64,000 bases of DNA, taken from assembly GCA_035772735.1 (NCBI GenBank), contig JASDFA010000010.1, positions 132,621,001-132,685,000 on the forward strand. The letters are read 5' to 3'. The notes beneath the pieces are model-generated. The model saw only the letters and a program-made list of their open reading frames with translations, did no database searches and was not told the origin of the DNA. A program made the position numbers and the translations under genes. Numbering within the stretch: the first letter of the stretch is position 1; each line of letters starts with the position of its first letter. Source of the DNA: Datura wrightii. Taxonomy: Eukaryota > Streptophyta > Magnoliopsida > Solanales > Solanaceae. This document shows positions 22,536 through 33,725 of this stretch, one piece after another.

Positions 22536-23946
22536 TGTTCGGCTTGTGGTGATGCTACACGCAAGTGCACGTGGTCGAACAAGTAGTAAAGTGGCTTAAG
22601 TAAAGCCAAGTATCGATCCCACAGGGACTGAGCTACGGTACTAATTAACTTAAGTGTCAGTGAACTATATCTTTAAGAATGCAGACAACCAAATAAATAA
22701 TATTTTGGGAGTTTAAGTTTACTAATTTATAAAAATCTAAGTTAAGATTATAATTTGAGTCTGAACAATAGAAATGAGAAAGCTGAGGTTGAAACGAACA
22801 TGCAGGGAAGTAATTTATCAATATAATTCAGCTAATCTTTTCTTCGGTTGCTAGTCAAGAATTATTGCCCATGGATTGGATCTTTCGACTCCTATCCAAT
22901 TTAAGAATCATGAACCTTAATCTACATTTCTGTGATAAAAGAATTTCATGCTCTAGCCATACATAACCGATTTCTTAATTGACTAATAAGACTTTCAAAT
23001 ATATTTCTATTCTGAATGTAAATCAATTCTCAATTTTCTAAACTAATAAGAGATCATATCCTACCAATTTACATTTTTCCAATTTCTTTCCTTTTCAAAA
23101 TCAAAATTGAATTTTTAGATATATGTTAACACTGGTCAAACATTCATGCAGTAAAAACAAGAATTGATAGAACAACTATTGAAGAAAAGATGAAAACTGA
23201 AATGATTAACAATTACATTCCACTACAATTGTTCTTAACCTCAGCAAGAAGTGAATTAGCCACTCATTTGTGGATTTAACATCATCAAATAAGTAGAATT
23301 CATACAAACAATTGAGATAAAAGAGAAAGAGATAGAGAAGAACCCTAGAAATTTCGTCCCCTCAACTGTCTGTCACCCACGTTCTTGCTCAACCAAGTCA
23401 GAATATTTTAAATAAAACCTAAGTGTGCTATTTATACTCTTGAGAATTTTTCCCGGAATAACAACCAACATGGCACGGAGTGTATCGCGGAGCACTCCCT
23501 CCGTGCCACGGAGGTATCGCGGACCCTCACTGGAAATTGGCTCCCCAGGCAATTTCACCTCAACGTGGCACGGCTTGCATCGCGGAGCCTGGCCAACGTG
23601 AAATGGTGCTATCGCGCACCTTCACTGAAAATTGCCAAAATTATTTCATCCGAGGCAGAGTGCCTCTGCGATGGCAACGTGACACGGCTCCATCGCGGAG
23701 CCTCTATTTTTGCTGCTCTCCCTTGTCATTTTCCACTCCTTGTTTCCAAGTTCATTCCCGATCTTCACCAACATGTATATTAGCTTCCAAAATTTCCTTT
23801 TACATGCAAAACACACTAATTATGTTGGTTAGTATAAATTCACATTTTTACTAAGAATCACATGAGAATATACACATAACAATCAATAAACAAGACGAAA
23901 TGAAGCGTTTGAGTATCACTTAGGCATGCAATTCTGCCCAAGATCA
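22536..23946 (-). repeat. Element A 3' LTR (left copy)
   Basis: Plus-strand start TGTTCGGCTTGTGG, end CCCAAGATCA (in element sense TGATCTTGGG ... CCGAACA). On the minus strand the TATA box GAGTATAAATAGC lies at 23428-23440, directly downstream of the GC-rich module. Confidence 0.95.
23468..23702 (-). promoter_or_regulatory. U3 GC-rich inverted-repeat module, element A 3' LTR
   Basis: Perfect 10-bp inverted repeat TGGCACGGAG (23471-23480) / CTCCGTGCCA (23499-23508). A 32-bp stretch at 23650-23681 matches 48767-48798 in the unrelated element H at 28 of 32 positions, on the same plus strand and so in opposite orientation relative to transcription. Confidence 0.7.
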
Positions 23947-23960
23947 CTAACCCCACACTT
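23947..23960 (-). promoter_or_regulatory. Element A polypurine tract
   Basis: Minus strand AAGTGTGGGGTTAG next to the 3' LTR, matching the AAAGTGTGGGGTTG of element G. Confidence 0.85.
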
Positions 23961-25737
23961 AAAACCTTGTTCGTCCTCGAACAGTACTCTCACATCTCAT
24001 GCAATTGACACTCATGCATAGCTATCTTGGCTCGACAATTCAAGCTACGGCTATACCGATTATTTAATATAGCAAATCATCAAGAAAACATGCATGGTCT
24101 CATCAATACAATGAAGTACATCACATTAAGATCTCCTAAGCTCAAGAATCAATTCTCGATCTTGGCAAACTCGTGCAAATCAATTGATCCAGAGATCCTA
24201 CACGAAATTAATCTCTCGTCAAGCATGTGCCCTCACAACACAAGAGAATTACCCCATTTCCTATCATATGATTTTCAAAGCACTACATGTAGGGGTATAT
24301 GAATACGATTTCGCTCTCTCTCCCAAAGAATTCATATGCATCATGTCATGAACCATAGGCTTGCCTCTAGTGTATTACTCCACTAATATAAGGATGTGTG
24401 ATGTAAGATCACATAGGACTTACGGGTTGTAATGTCAGCTAAGGAACTAGTAAATACTGCGCTAACCAATAATAGCAACTAGCTTCCTTAAGCGCTTTTC
24501 AATACATCCCACCATCATTACAGCCATTTTTCTTCCTTCATCTTCCCATTCTTGAAAAAAAAATTCTTTGTTTTTGTTCCCATTTCTTTAAGCACACTCA
24601 ACTTACTAGCAAAGATTAGTTATACATCTTTATTTTATTTAATTTTAGCAAGTGCACCTTTGACCTTTTCTTTAACTTTCGCCACTGCCGCTTTTCCTTC
24701 TATTTCAAAATTCTCACTCCTTTACACTGTGGGAAAATTGTTTTTCTTGAGCGCTTAAGAGTTTTGGATCAAATTCATGGCTAATGAAAAGAAGGTATTA
24801 AGCTCGGGTTGTACCTCTTCAAAGAAAGAAAAAAATAGGTTAAAGGCTCAACGGGGCTAACTAGGATGAACATTTAAGGTAGGTATGATAATCGAGAAAC
24901 TTTCGGTTTATTCAAAGAAACGCCTACATCCTTTCCTACACTACACATCCTTCATTTTGTTTAGTACACACACCAGGCAAGTTCTAGACACTTCACAATA
25001 GCATGGAATAATCGAAACCTCACCTCACACTCATTGCACATGCTCAACTCAAGACATATTCATAGACTCTTCAATCAGCTAATTATAAGAATTCACTATT
25101 AAGCCTCGATCACACCGAATCGAACTCTATGGCCTAGGTATCTCAACATGTTTCCACATTTGCATGTTTTCATAAGAATCACTTTGCATCTTAATATCAT
25201 GTACAACACGTAACAAGAATTCTGAACCATGAAGTAGCGACACGTTTGGGGCACAAACAAAAGAAAGAAAAGAAAGAAAAAACTACTCCTATCGACTACA
25301 TTTCCCTTAAGACGATCATCATCCATCCATCATAGGGAACGGTCATTATCTACGACTTCGGTTCAAAGGGACTATTCTCGGTAAAAGCACCGAAAACAAA
25401 GGCCAAGAAACCCAACATAAAAGATTTCGAAAAAAATTTGATAGAAAAAGATTTTAAAAAAATTATATTTGAACAATATTTACACAACACAACCAACCAA
25501 CAACAGCTCAACACAACACACAGCAGCTCAACATTCATTACAACACAAAATTAATTAAAGAACACACAACACAGAGTCACAAGGTCACATTTTTCACAGG
25601 CACAACAACAAAACATAAACATAAACATAAACAAAGCAGTTGGCGCCTAACTACTCCCACCCCACACTTAAACCGAACATTGTCCCTAGTGTTCACATAA
25701 TTTCACATATCACAAAGGTAGATGGTGAAACTCCCTG
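23961..25737 (-). other. Element A 3' untranslated region
   Basis: About 1.8 kb with no supported ORF. It corresponds to 45420-47048 in G (shared landmarks: GTTCGAGGACGAACAAGG next to the polypurine tract, a CTTTGAACCGAAG stretch at 25360-25375 versus 45601-45615, and a TTTAAGTGTGGGxTG motif at 25663-25677 versus 45417-45431). Confidence 0.65.
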
Positions 25738-26963
25738 ATCAATCGAAGTATTCAACTTCTTCATCAGGTGTCGTTGCTTCGTCTCCCATGTCAGAATCTC
25801 CCCCACTGTCCTCATCTAACTCAACATCTGAGTCCTACCGGCATGTCTCCTCATCGGTGGGGACATCATCATCTATGGGCTCCACAAATACTGGCCCCAC
25901 TCTACATAGAGCTCGGGCATTCTCTCCGAATGGGTAATCCAGCTCGAGCTACCACAGCTCATCCTCTATTGCCGGCCTCCCGCCAATGCGCAGCTGCAAC
26001 ATCTGCATCCCGTACATGCGGGACATATACTGGTCATCTAAGCATGTCGCTCGGCTAGTGTGAGCACCCGCCCATGAGTAGTGTCAGGTGCCTTGGTTTT
26101 GGTGACATCCAAGGAACGCCTGTCAATTTGTGGGATGTAATCCAAGGCCTCCTCCTCGATATCATGGCCCCTCAGGAATGTGGTAAGCAAACCACCGAAC
26201 CCATATCTGTGCCCCTGATGTACTCGGGCTCTCTTCATGGTGGATATGATTACCGCCCCAACATTGATCTCCAGCCCCTTTATCAGGGCATACACCAAGC
26301 ACACTCGATCCCGGGTGACATCTGTCATGTGCACCCCCGGGATCAGGCAGGAACACACAATTTTTAGCCAAATCCTGGCTTCCCTGTTCATCTGAGAGTA
26401 GGGCAGTGTCTGATGGTAGCCCCTCTCCTTGTGCCTGCTCCACCTTGCTATCGATCGTGCTCCACATAGAGTGCATCTGATGTCCGCATAGGGTGGAGTG
26501 ATGTTCAGCTGCCTAAGGACATGAGCGTTTGTGTCCTGCGCCCCCAGGATTGCATTCAAGTGATGGGGCTCAAAAGTGACAACCTGCCCCCTGATTTTGA
26601 CGGTATGACTGCGGAGGGTCGGGTTCTAGTTGGCATAGAACTCCTGGATAAGATGGAGATTGCACTCCCTAGGCTCTTCGAAGATGATGTTCAGCCCAGC
26701 GGTGTCAATCCGGTGTAAAATCTGCGGGAATTCCTGTGCCAGCGGCTCCCGTGCTATTTGTTCCTCCGGGAAGTATTTGGTTTCTTTATGTTTCGCATAC
26801 CACTTCTTCCCCTCATCAGTCACCCATCGGGTTCCGTATTATCGGGGTTGGCTTCGCGGAACCACTGGTGCTGCTAGAACTGCTGTTCCCAATAGTATCC
26901 TTTTTCTTCCGGCGCCCAATGTGGATGCGCCCTTGCCCTTGTCTTGTCTTCCTGACATTGTTC
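25738..26963 (-). pseudogene. Element A post-pol ORF (putative plant transposon protein domain)
   Basis: Start codon at 26956-26958, 5 nt into the second exon of a predicted spliced leader. The frame gives a short basic N terminus (MSGRQDKGKGAS), WVTDEGKKWYAKHKETKYFPE, FYAN*NPTLRSHTVKIRG, FEPHHLNAILGAQD, then YSQMNREARIWLKIVCS, GVHMTDVTRDRVCLVYALIKGL, EINVGAVIISTMKRA and GGLLTTFLRGHDIEEE, similar in plan to the 'putative plant transposon protein' family (PF20167, from memory). After a stop and probable frameshift at about 26040 an Asp/Glu-rich tail runs to 25738. In-frame stops at 26839 (TAA), 26626 (TAG) and 26038 (TAG). No membrane segment or signal peptide, so I do not call it env. Function unknown. 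Confidence 0.75.
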
Positions 26964-27600
26964 CTGCACATTTAAACATACAATTCCAATGTTATTCAGG
27001 TCATAACTAGCTACAACTAAGGTTGGGTTTAATTAGGTCACCCCACACTTAGTCTTTAGCCACAATCAAAACAATTCGACAAGACATTCATGATTTTCCT
27101 CATTCTTAACATTCAACCGGCTTATTGCATTCATATAAATCGATGGAACAATTACTATGTACTACTCAGACTTCGTACAACAACTACAAATTTCTCCATC
27201 AATTCACTTTCAACATCATAGCACTTAGCCCAATTTTTGTTCTCAACAACCTATGCAATTCACCAATTTCATTCTCCCGAAAATCCCTTGTCTACTTAGC
27301 ATATTCAATATTAATCACAATATAATTCACTTCACCCAAGATGCACAACCCAATTTTTTCACATTTCAAACAAATTTAGTCTTCTTCCTATTCAATCTTC
27401 AACCCTAGTTACCAATTTCGCAAAAATTCAATAAAACATGCAATCATCGAGTTCATATACTCACAACGATACTATGAACATCAATCAATCATAACTCAAT
27501 TGAATTCAAGCTTAATTCTCACTTAGGACAAGGTTTAATCACCACTCATGTTCAAGAACCGAAAATTTAAGCAAAAATGATGTAGAGTTCAAGAACATAC
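26964..27600 (-). other. Predicted 5' UTR intron of the element A post-pol ORF
   Basis: On the minus strand the donor reads AAAG|GTATGTTC (intron starts at 27600) and the acceptor TTTAAATGTGCAG|GAAC (ends at 26964), leaving the ORF start codon 5 nt into the next exon. The 637-nt interval is AT-rich with no coding potential. This is a motif-based prediction without transcript evidence. Confidence 0.5.
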
Positions 27601-27960
27601 CTTTAATTTGATGAATTCAAAGAAAACTTGAAGAAAATTGATGCCTAGGTCCGTGTCACGTTGGGGGAGAAGGGAATTTGGGGTGTTGGTCGTGGAGGGA
27701 ATGGAAAAATAGGAATGAAATGAGGAAAATTGGGGTTTTAAAGTGATATTTTGTGCGGGTTACCCGGTGACCCGGTGTGACCCGTCGCGAAATAACATTC
27801 AATGTGTCACGGAGGGTAACGCAGAGCACCCCCTCCGTGTCACAGAGCCGTCATGCCAGTGTTCTTGATTTTTAAAAAATTCGAAACACTCTTCAATGTG
27901 TCACGGAGGTTAACGCGGAGCACCCCCTCCGTGACACGGAGCCATCGTGTAGGCTCACTG
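27601..27960 (-). promoter_or_regulatory. Internal promoter-like block ahead of the element A post-pol ORF
   Basis: Two tandem copies of the U3-type module at about 27781-27860 and 27885-27960. The second holds a perfect 11-bp inverted repeat TGTCACGGAGG (27899-27909) / CCTCCGTGACA (27926-27936). Downstream on the minus strand come a TATA-like ACTTTAAAACCCC at about 27735-27748 and a pyrimidine-rich leader to the splice donor at 27600. This copies the order found in the LTRs (module, TATA, leader). Confidence 0.5.
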
Positions 27961-28222
27961 TAATGTGCCAATTTTTATTTTTCTCACCTCGATTTTTTTC
28001 CTTTGAGCTTCTTTGCATTTTTTCCCTCTGTTTCACCTGAAAATCATTCTACCACAAGAAATTGGTTAGAATTCATAGGTTTCAACACAAACAAAAATTT
28101 TATTTTTTTTCCTTTTTCTCTTTTTTTTTTGTCAAATAGTTCTACTCATCTATTACAACAATTTCACGAGTTGCCTCCCATGCAGCGCCTGATTTACCAT
28201 CGTGGCTCGACGTCATTCACGT
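27961..28222 (-). other. Element A spacer after pol
   Basis: AT-rich with T runs (28105-28130) and no ORF. Next to pol it contains AGGCGCTGCATGGGAGGCAAC (minus strand, about 28168-28188), which matches GCGCTACTTGGGAGGCAAC at 45119-45137 in G and marks where the two elements rejoin. Confidence 0.6.
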
Positions 28223-30870
28223 TCAATCATTCTCTAGAGTGATGGACGTCTTCTCTCGAATAATGTCCTTACCCCAATAATGCTTACATCGATGCCCATT
28301 TAGTAAGAATGTGGCACTTCTATCTTCTTGCCATAACTCCACAGCCCCGTGTGGGGTCATTCTCACCACCTCAAACGGCCCTGACCGTTTGGACCGCAAT
28401 TTTCCTGGAAACAGCCTCAATCTTGAATTGAATAGCAATACTTTCTGCCCCGGCTCAAAGATCCGATGCACCATATGCTTATCGTGCCACCTCTTTGTTT
28501 TCTCTTTGTAGCACTTGGCACTTTCATAAGCATGCCAATGAAACTCATCAAGTTCGCTGAGTTGCATCAGCCTCTTCTTCCCCGCTAGCTCCGGATCCAT
28601 GTTTAATTTTTTCATGGCCCAAAAAGCTCGGTGTTCTAGCTCCACAGGCCAATGACATGCCTTTCCATAGACCAATCTGTACGGAGAAATCCCAATTGGT
28701 GTCTTGTACGCAGTTCTATAAGCCCACAACGCATCGTCGAGTTTGGTTGACCAATCATTATGTTGTGCATTCACTATCTTCTGTAGAATCTGCTTTACTT
28801 CTCCGTTCGACACCTCCACTTGCCCACTAGTTTGGGGATGACATGTTGTTGCTACCTTGTGGCGCACCCCATACTTCAGCAAATTCTTGAAACTTGCATT
28901 TACAAAATGAGCCCCTCCATCACTGATAATGGCTCGGGGTGTCCCGAACCTGGTGAAAATATGCTTTTTCACGAATTTTGTTACCACCTTGTTGTCATTC
29001 CTGGGGCAAGTTATTGCTTCGACCCACTTTGATACATAATCAACATCTACCAAGATGTAACGATTACCAAATGACGGTGGAAATGCGCCCATGAAATCTA
29101 TACCCCATACATCAAAGATATCCACTTCTAATATCTGCTGCAGCGGCATCTCCTGCCTTCTACCAATTATGCCCGTTCTTTGACATCTATCACACATTTT
29201 TATGTATGTCATAGAGTCTCTAAACGGTGTAGGCCAAAAGAAACCTGGCTGTAGCACCTTGTGCGCTGTCCTCTCGCCTCCGTGGTGCCCTTCATACAAT
29301 GAAGAGTGACAACTCCTCAATACTTCTACAATCTGGCTCTCTGGAATGCATCTTCTCATCAGCTGATCTAGTCCCTGCTTAAACAAGTACAGCTCATCCC
29401 AAATATAATACCTGCAATCATGCCTCAACTTCTTTTTCTGCTGAGCCGTAGCCTCCGGTGGATAAACTCCACTCACTAGCAAATTCACAATGTCTGCATA
29501 CCAAGGGATTTCAGCTTCCCTTATTTCCAAGAGCTGCTCATCCGGGAACTCTTCTTTGATTCTGTCACCTTCCTTCACATGCGACCGACTTTCCAATCGC
29601 GATAGGTGATCAGCCACTTGATTCTCGCTCCCCTTTCTTTCCCGAATCTCTAAGTCAAACTCTTGTAACAACAAGATCCATCTGATCATCCTGGGCTTTG
29701 CATCCTTCTTGTTAAACAGATACCGAATCGCTGCATGATCGGTATACACCACTACTCTAGAACCCACCAAATAGGACCTGAATTTATCAAACGCGAACAC
29801 CAATGCTAGCATCTCCTTTTCTGTTCCTGTATAATTGACTTGGGCTGCGTCAAGTGTTCTGCTTGCATAATGAATAGAATGAAAAATTCTATTCCTCCAC
29901 TGCCCTAATATAGCTCCTATAGCCACATCGCTGGCATCACACATTAATTCAAATGGTTTCTCCCAATCCGGAGAAATGAGAATAGGTGCTTCTATCAACT
30001 TCTATTTCAACTCCTCGAATGCTTTAACACAATCCTCATCAATCTCGAACTTCACCTCTTTTTCGAGAAACCGGCATATCGGTCTAGAAATTTTAGAGAA
30101 GTACTTGATGAACTGTCTGTAGAACCCTGCATGTCCGAGAAAACTACGAACACCCTTCACTGACACAGGTGGTGGTAGCTTTTCAATCACTTCGATCTTT
30201 GCATGATCGACTTCCAACCCTTTGCAGGACACCTTATGGCCAAGGAAGATACCCTCCTTGACTAAAAAATGACATTTCTCCCAGTTGAGTACAAGGTAGG
30301 AGTCTTCACATCGAGCTACCACCCTGTCAAGATTCTGCAAACAAGTAGCAAATGAATTACCGAAAACAAAAAAATCATCCATAAATACCTCGACGAAATC
30401 TTCCACCATATCGTGAAAGATCGCTATCATGCATCTCTGGAATGTGGCGGGTGCATTGCATAGGCCAAATGGCATCTTCCTGAAAGCATATGTCCCATAA
30501 GGACATGTCAAAGTAGTCTTCTCCTGGTCCTCCGGTGTTATGGCTATTTGGTTATAGTCAGAATAGCCATCAAGGAAAAAATAATATTCTTGACCATCCA
30601 ACTTGTCCAATCTCTAATCGATAAATGGGATAGGATAATGATCTTTCCTTGTGGCCTCATTGAGCATTCTGTAATACATGCAAATTCGCCAGCATGTGAC
30701 TGTGCGTGTCGGGATCAGCTCATTCTTCTCGTTGGTGACCACAGTCATCCCTCCTTTCTTTGGTACACACTGAACGGGACTGACCTATTCAGTGTCTGAA
30801 ATGGGATAGAACACACCTGCATCAAGCCACTTAATCACTTCCTTCCTAACCACATCCTTCATCACCTGAT
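28223..30870 (-). pseudogene. Element A pol: reverse transcriptase, RNase H, integrase
   Basis: One frame after a 1-nt deletion at about 30872. RT: GVFYPISDTE, MYYRMLNEATRKDHYPIPFID, YSDYNQIAITPED, FGLCNAPATFQRCM and catalytic FMDD at 30374-30385. RNase H: FELMCDASDVAIGAILG, YTDHAAIRYLF, DHLSRLE. Integrase: HHCC zinc domain (HHGGERTAHKVL, CDRCQRTG), core WGIDFMGAFP, AIISDGGAHF, HPQTSGQVEVSNGEV, then GPFEVVRM; no chromodomain. The second Asp and the Glu are 34 rather than 35 residues apart because one codon is missing in FKNLLKYGV. In-frame stops at 30785 (TAG), 30614 (TAG) and 30002 (TAG); the last 591 residues (RNase H and integrase) are uninterrupted. It would copy and integrate the element. 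Confidence 0.93.
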
Positions 30871-31716
30871 TTACCTCCGCTGATGTTGTATAGTTGGCTT
30901 TGCTCCTTCCTCCAGAAAAATTCTGTGTGTGCAAAAAGCTGGATTGATACCCCTAATATCTAACATTTGCCAGCCCATTGCTCTCTTCCTCCTTTTGAGA
31001 ACCACCAATGCCTCATTTACCTGTGCCTCCATCAATTCTGCGGAGATGATGACTGGCAAGGTGTCATCTTCCCCCAAAAAGGTGTATTTCAGATGTGGAG
31101 GCAATGTCTTCAACTCCAGTTTTGGTGCTTCCTCAATAGATGGTTTTGGCAATGGTTCCAGGGACCTCATCAATGGCTGAAAGTCTTGTTTCCTGAGATA
31201 CCATTTTGATTTGTTCAGTATTTGCACCATCTCATAAGTATTCCTATCTTCGAAATGATCGGATCCCATCAAAGCTCTTTCCAAAGGATCTTGAGAATCA
31301 ACAATCTGAAGAATTTCTTCCTTGTTTAGCACATTGATTGCTGATAGCTCCTCATAAATGGCCGGAAGCTTCATGGCCTTATACACATCAAATACCTCCA
31401 CTTTGTCATGCGCTCGCATGGTTAGCTGCCTCGCGGCTACATCAATCAACGCTCTCCCGGTTGCCAAGAAAGGACGTCCCAAAATAAATGGGACTTCCGC
31501 ATATGTCTCAAAATCCAAGATAATAAAATCTACCGGGAAGATGAGGGAGCCCACTTGCACTAGCACGTCCTCCACAATTCCATTTGGTCTAGCCAAAGAA
31601 CGGTCTACTAGCTGCAAGATCACTGTAGTTGGTCTAGGACTTCCCAGCCCCAACTTCTTGAACACCGATGTCGGCACCAAGTTTATGCTCACTCCCAAAT
31701 CACATAGTCCACGAGC
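30871..31716 (-). pseudogene. Element A protease and pre-RT linker
   Basis: Retropepsin region: GLCDLGVSINLVPTSVFKKLG, where the D-[ST]-G triad reads DLG, then VDFIILDFETYAEVPFILGRPFLATGRALIDV, typical of Athila-group protease. The linker carries the conserved LPPHLKYTFLG and GWQMLDIRGINPAFCTHRI motifs just before RT. It is separated from the Gag frame by a TGA at 31717-31719 and ends in a frameshift (loss of one base) at about 30872. Confidence 0.88.
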
Positions 31717-33600
31717 TCAGATACTTTGCCCAATTTTGATCTGAATTGTAAAGCTCCTAGGGTCCTTGAGCTTTGTTGGCAACCTGTTCTGTATCCGAGA
31801 AGTGCACTCCTCAGTAAGCGCCACCGTAGCAGACTCCGTGAATCTTCTTTTGTTTGCTACGATGTCCTTGATATACTTTGCATATTTCGGCACTCCCTGC
31901 AAAACATCAACCAAAGGTAAATTAATGTGTACCTGTTTCAGCACCTCCATGAACTTTTTAAAGAAAGCTTCCTTCTTGTGCTTCTTTAATTTTTGAGGGA
32001 ACGAGGGTGGTGGTCTTTCTGCCCCGACTGCCTTCTCCTTCCCCCTCTCATCATCACGTTCCCTATCTTTTTCCACTGCTCCTGATAGCTGAGGTGGTCT
32101 TTCTAGCTCCACCTCCTTGAGTTGTAATCCACTCCTTGTGGTCACTGCATTGACCTGCTTGGGATTCAGGTCAGTGTAACTCGGTAGTCCTCCTCTGGGC
32201 CTAGTGTTTTGAGCTCCAGTTAGTTGTCCAAACCGGTACTCTAATTCCTTTGTAGCTAACTGTTGATTTTTCATGTCTGCCGCTAATTTCACATAGTCAG
32301 CCTGCATTTGCGCTTGGATAGCTATAATTATTTTGAACATTTCCTCAATGTTTTTGGTTGGTGGAGGAGGTGCATTGTTTCCTCTGTATTGAGACTGATA
32401 ATTCTGATGCCCCCCTTGATTTCTCTGCACACCCTGATTCGAACTTTGCCCTTGTTGGCTATTACTACCCCAAGAGAAATTCGGATGATTCCTCCAATTT
32501 GAGTTGTAATTGTTCCCATACTGTTGGTTATTATTCCTCTGGACGTTCCCAACAAAGTTCACTGAATCTGGATTTGCACCACAACACTCAGCTGAGTGTT
32601 CATTACTCCCACATACTTCACACCAAATCTGTTGCACTACATTGACTAGGGCTTGTGCTTGATTCAAGCTCATATTGCTGAAGTGGGTGTTGAGTTGATT
32701 TTGCAATGCAGCTATCTATGCAGCGATAGCTGTAAAACCATCCACCTCAAAGACTCCTGCCGCTTTCCGTGTTCCTCCTCTTGAAGAGTCCGCATTCCAC
32801 TCTGGATTTCCCTATGAAATACGATTTAACAAAGTATAAATCTCCTCATAAGTCTTTTCTAATGCTTGTCCCCCAGCTGCTGAGTCTAGAAAAAATTTTG
32901 TATGTGGCTCCAAACCATCTATGAACGTATGCACCAACACCTCATTGTACTGGTGATGGTGAGGACAATCCCTTAACAATGATTTGAACCTTTCCCAAGC
33001 TTGATACATATTCTCCCCCTCTCTTTGTTTAAAACTTAGAATCTGACTTCTAAGTCTTGCTGTTTTCCCGGATGGAAAGAATCTTATCAAAAACTTTCTT
33101 GCAAGATCATCCCAAGTGGTGATAGAGCTAGGTGGTTCATCTTTCAACCACCATTTTGCTTCCCCCAATAGTGAAAATGGGAATAATGTAAGCCTCCGAT
33201 AGTCAGATGATACTCCAGCGGGAATGTACGTGTCACTTATCTCTAAAAAGTTTTGGAGATGTTGTTGTGGATCTTCAGGAGGGAGACCTGTGAATTGCCC
33301 ACTGGTGTGCAACAATTGCACCATGTTCTGTTTAAGCTCAAACCTCCCTCCTGGTTCTGGTCTGCGAATACTAGATGTAACATTGTTAGCATGTGGGATT
33401 GCCACTTCACGAACCGGCCTTGCTGCCATTTCCTCGGGCACTAACACTGCACTTACAAGTGGTGGGTTCTGTTGTTGCTCCAGAATTGCCTGTCTTAGCA
33501 ACTGTAGCTTCTTCTCTAGAGCCTCCCTTCTTTGACGATGAAATTATCTTTCCGGCTCTATATATGAATCCATCAACTCCTTATCTCTTGCCAGTGTTCA
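31717..33600 (-). pseudogene. Element A Gag polyprotein
   Basis: Capsid: VREVAIPHANNVTSSIRRPE, FELKQNMVQLLHTSGQFTGL, FPFSLLGEAKWWLKDEPPSS, RKFLIRFFPSGKTARLRSQI, WERFKSLLRDCPHHHQYNEV. One CCHC knuckle CEVCGSNEHSAECC lies around 32585-32625, followed by an Asn/Gln-rich linker and the FPQKLKKHKKEAFFKKFMEV / LQGVPKYAKYIKDIVANKRR block that leads into protease. In-frame stops: TAA 33544, TAG 32812, TAG 32716. It would form the particle and package RNA; closely similar to the gag of element G. Confidence 0.92.
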
Positions 33601-33700
33601 AAAGAATTCAATATCTGCAAGAGAAAGGCTAAGATCAAGTTGTCAGCACTTATATAGAATTTGTAAACTAACACTAAGGAAATAATTTTACCAATTGCCA
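33601..33700 (-). other. Element A leader
   Basis: Short untranslated leader between primer site and gag; no other feature. Confidence 0.5.
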
Positions 33701-33719
33701 GTCCCCAGCAACGGAGCCA
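33701..33719 (-). promoter_or_regulatory. Element A primer-binding site
   Basis: Minus strand TGGCTCCGTTGCTGGGGAC, the TGGCxCCGTTGCxGGGGA type used by Athila-like elements, 6 nt inside the LTR. Element G has TGGCACCGTTGCCGGGGA. Confidence 0.88.
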
Positions 33720-33725
33720 AAAACT

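Noticed and set aside
23468..23702. GC-rich hairpin module as a MITE insertion
   Set aside because: No TSD or terminal inverted repeat at its edges, and it occupies the same place relative to TATA in each LTR.
23480..23854. 124-residue plus-strand ORF in the left LTR of A
   Set aside because: Spans the inverted-repeat module; the matching place in the right LTR is not open in the same way.
24027..24302. 91-residue ORF in the 3' UTR of A
   Set aside because: No domain, antisense to the element, and the equivalent part of G has no matching ORF.
25738..26963. Calling the post-pol ORF of A an envelope gene
   Set aside because: No signal peptide, transmembrane helix or glycosylation-rich ectodomain is visible; position alone is not enough.
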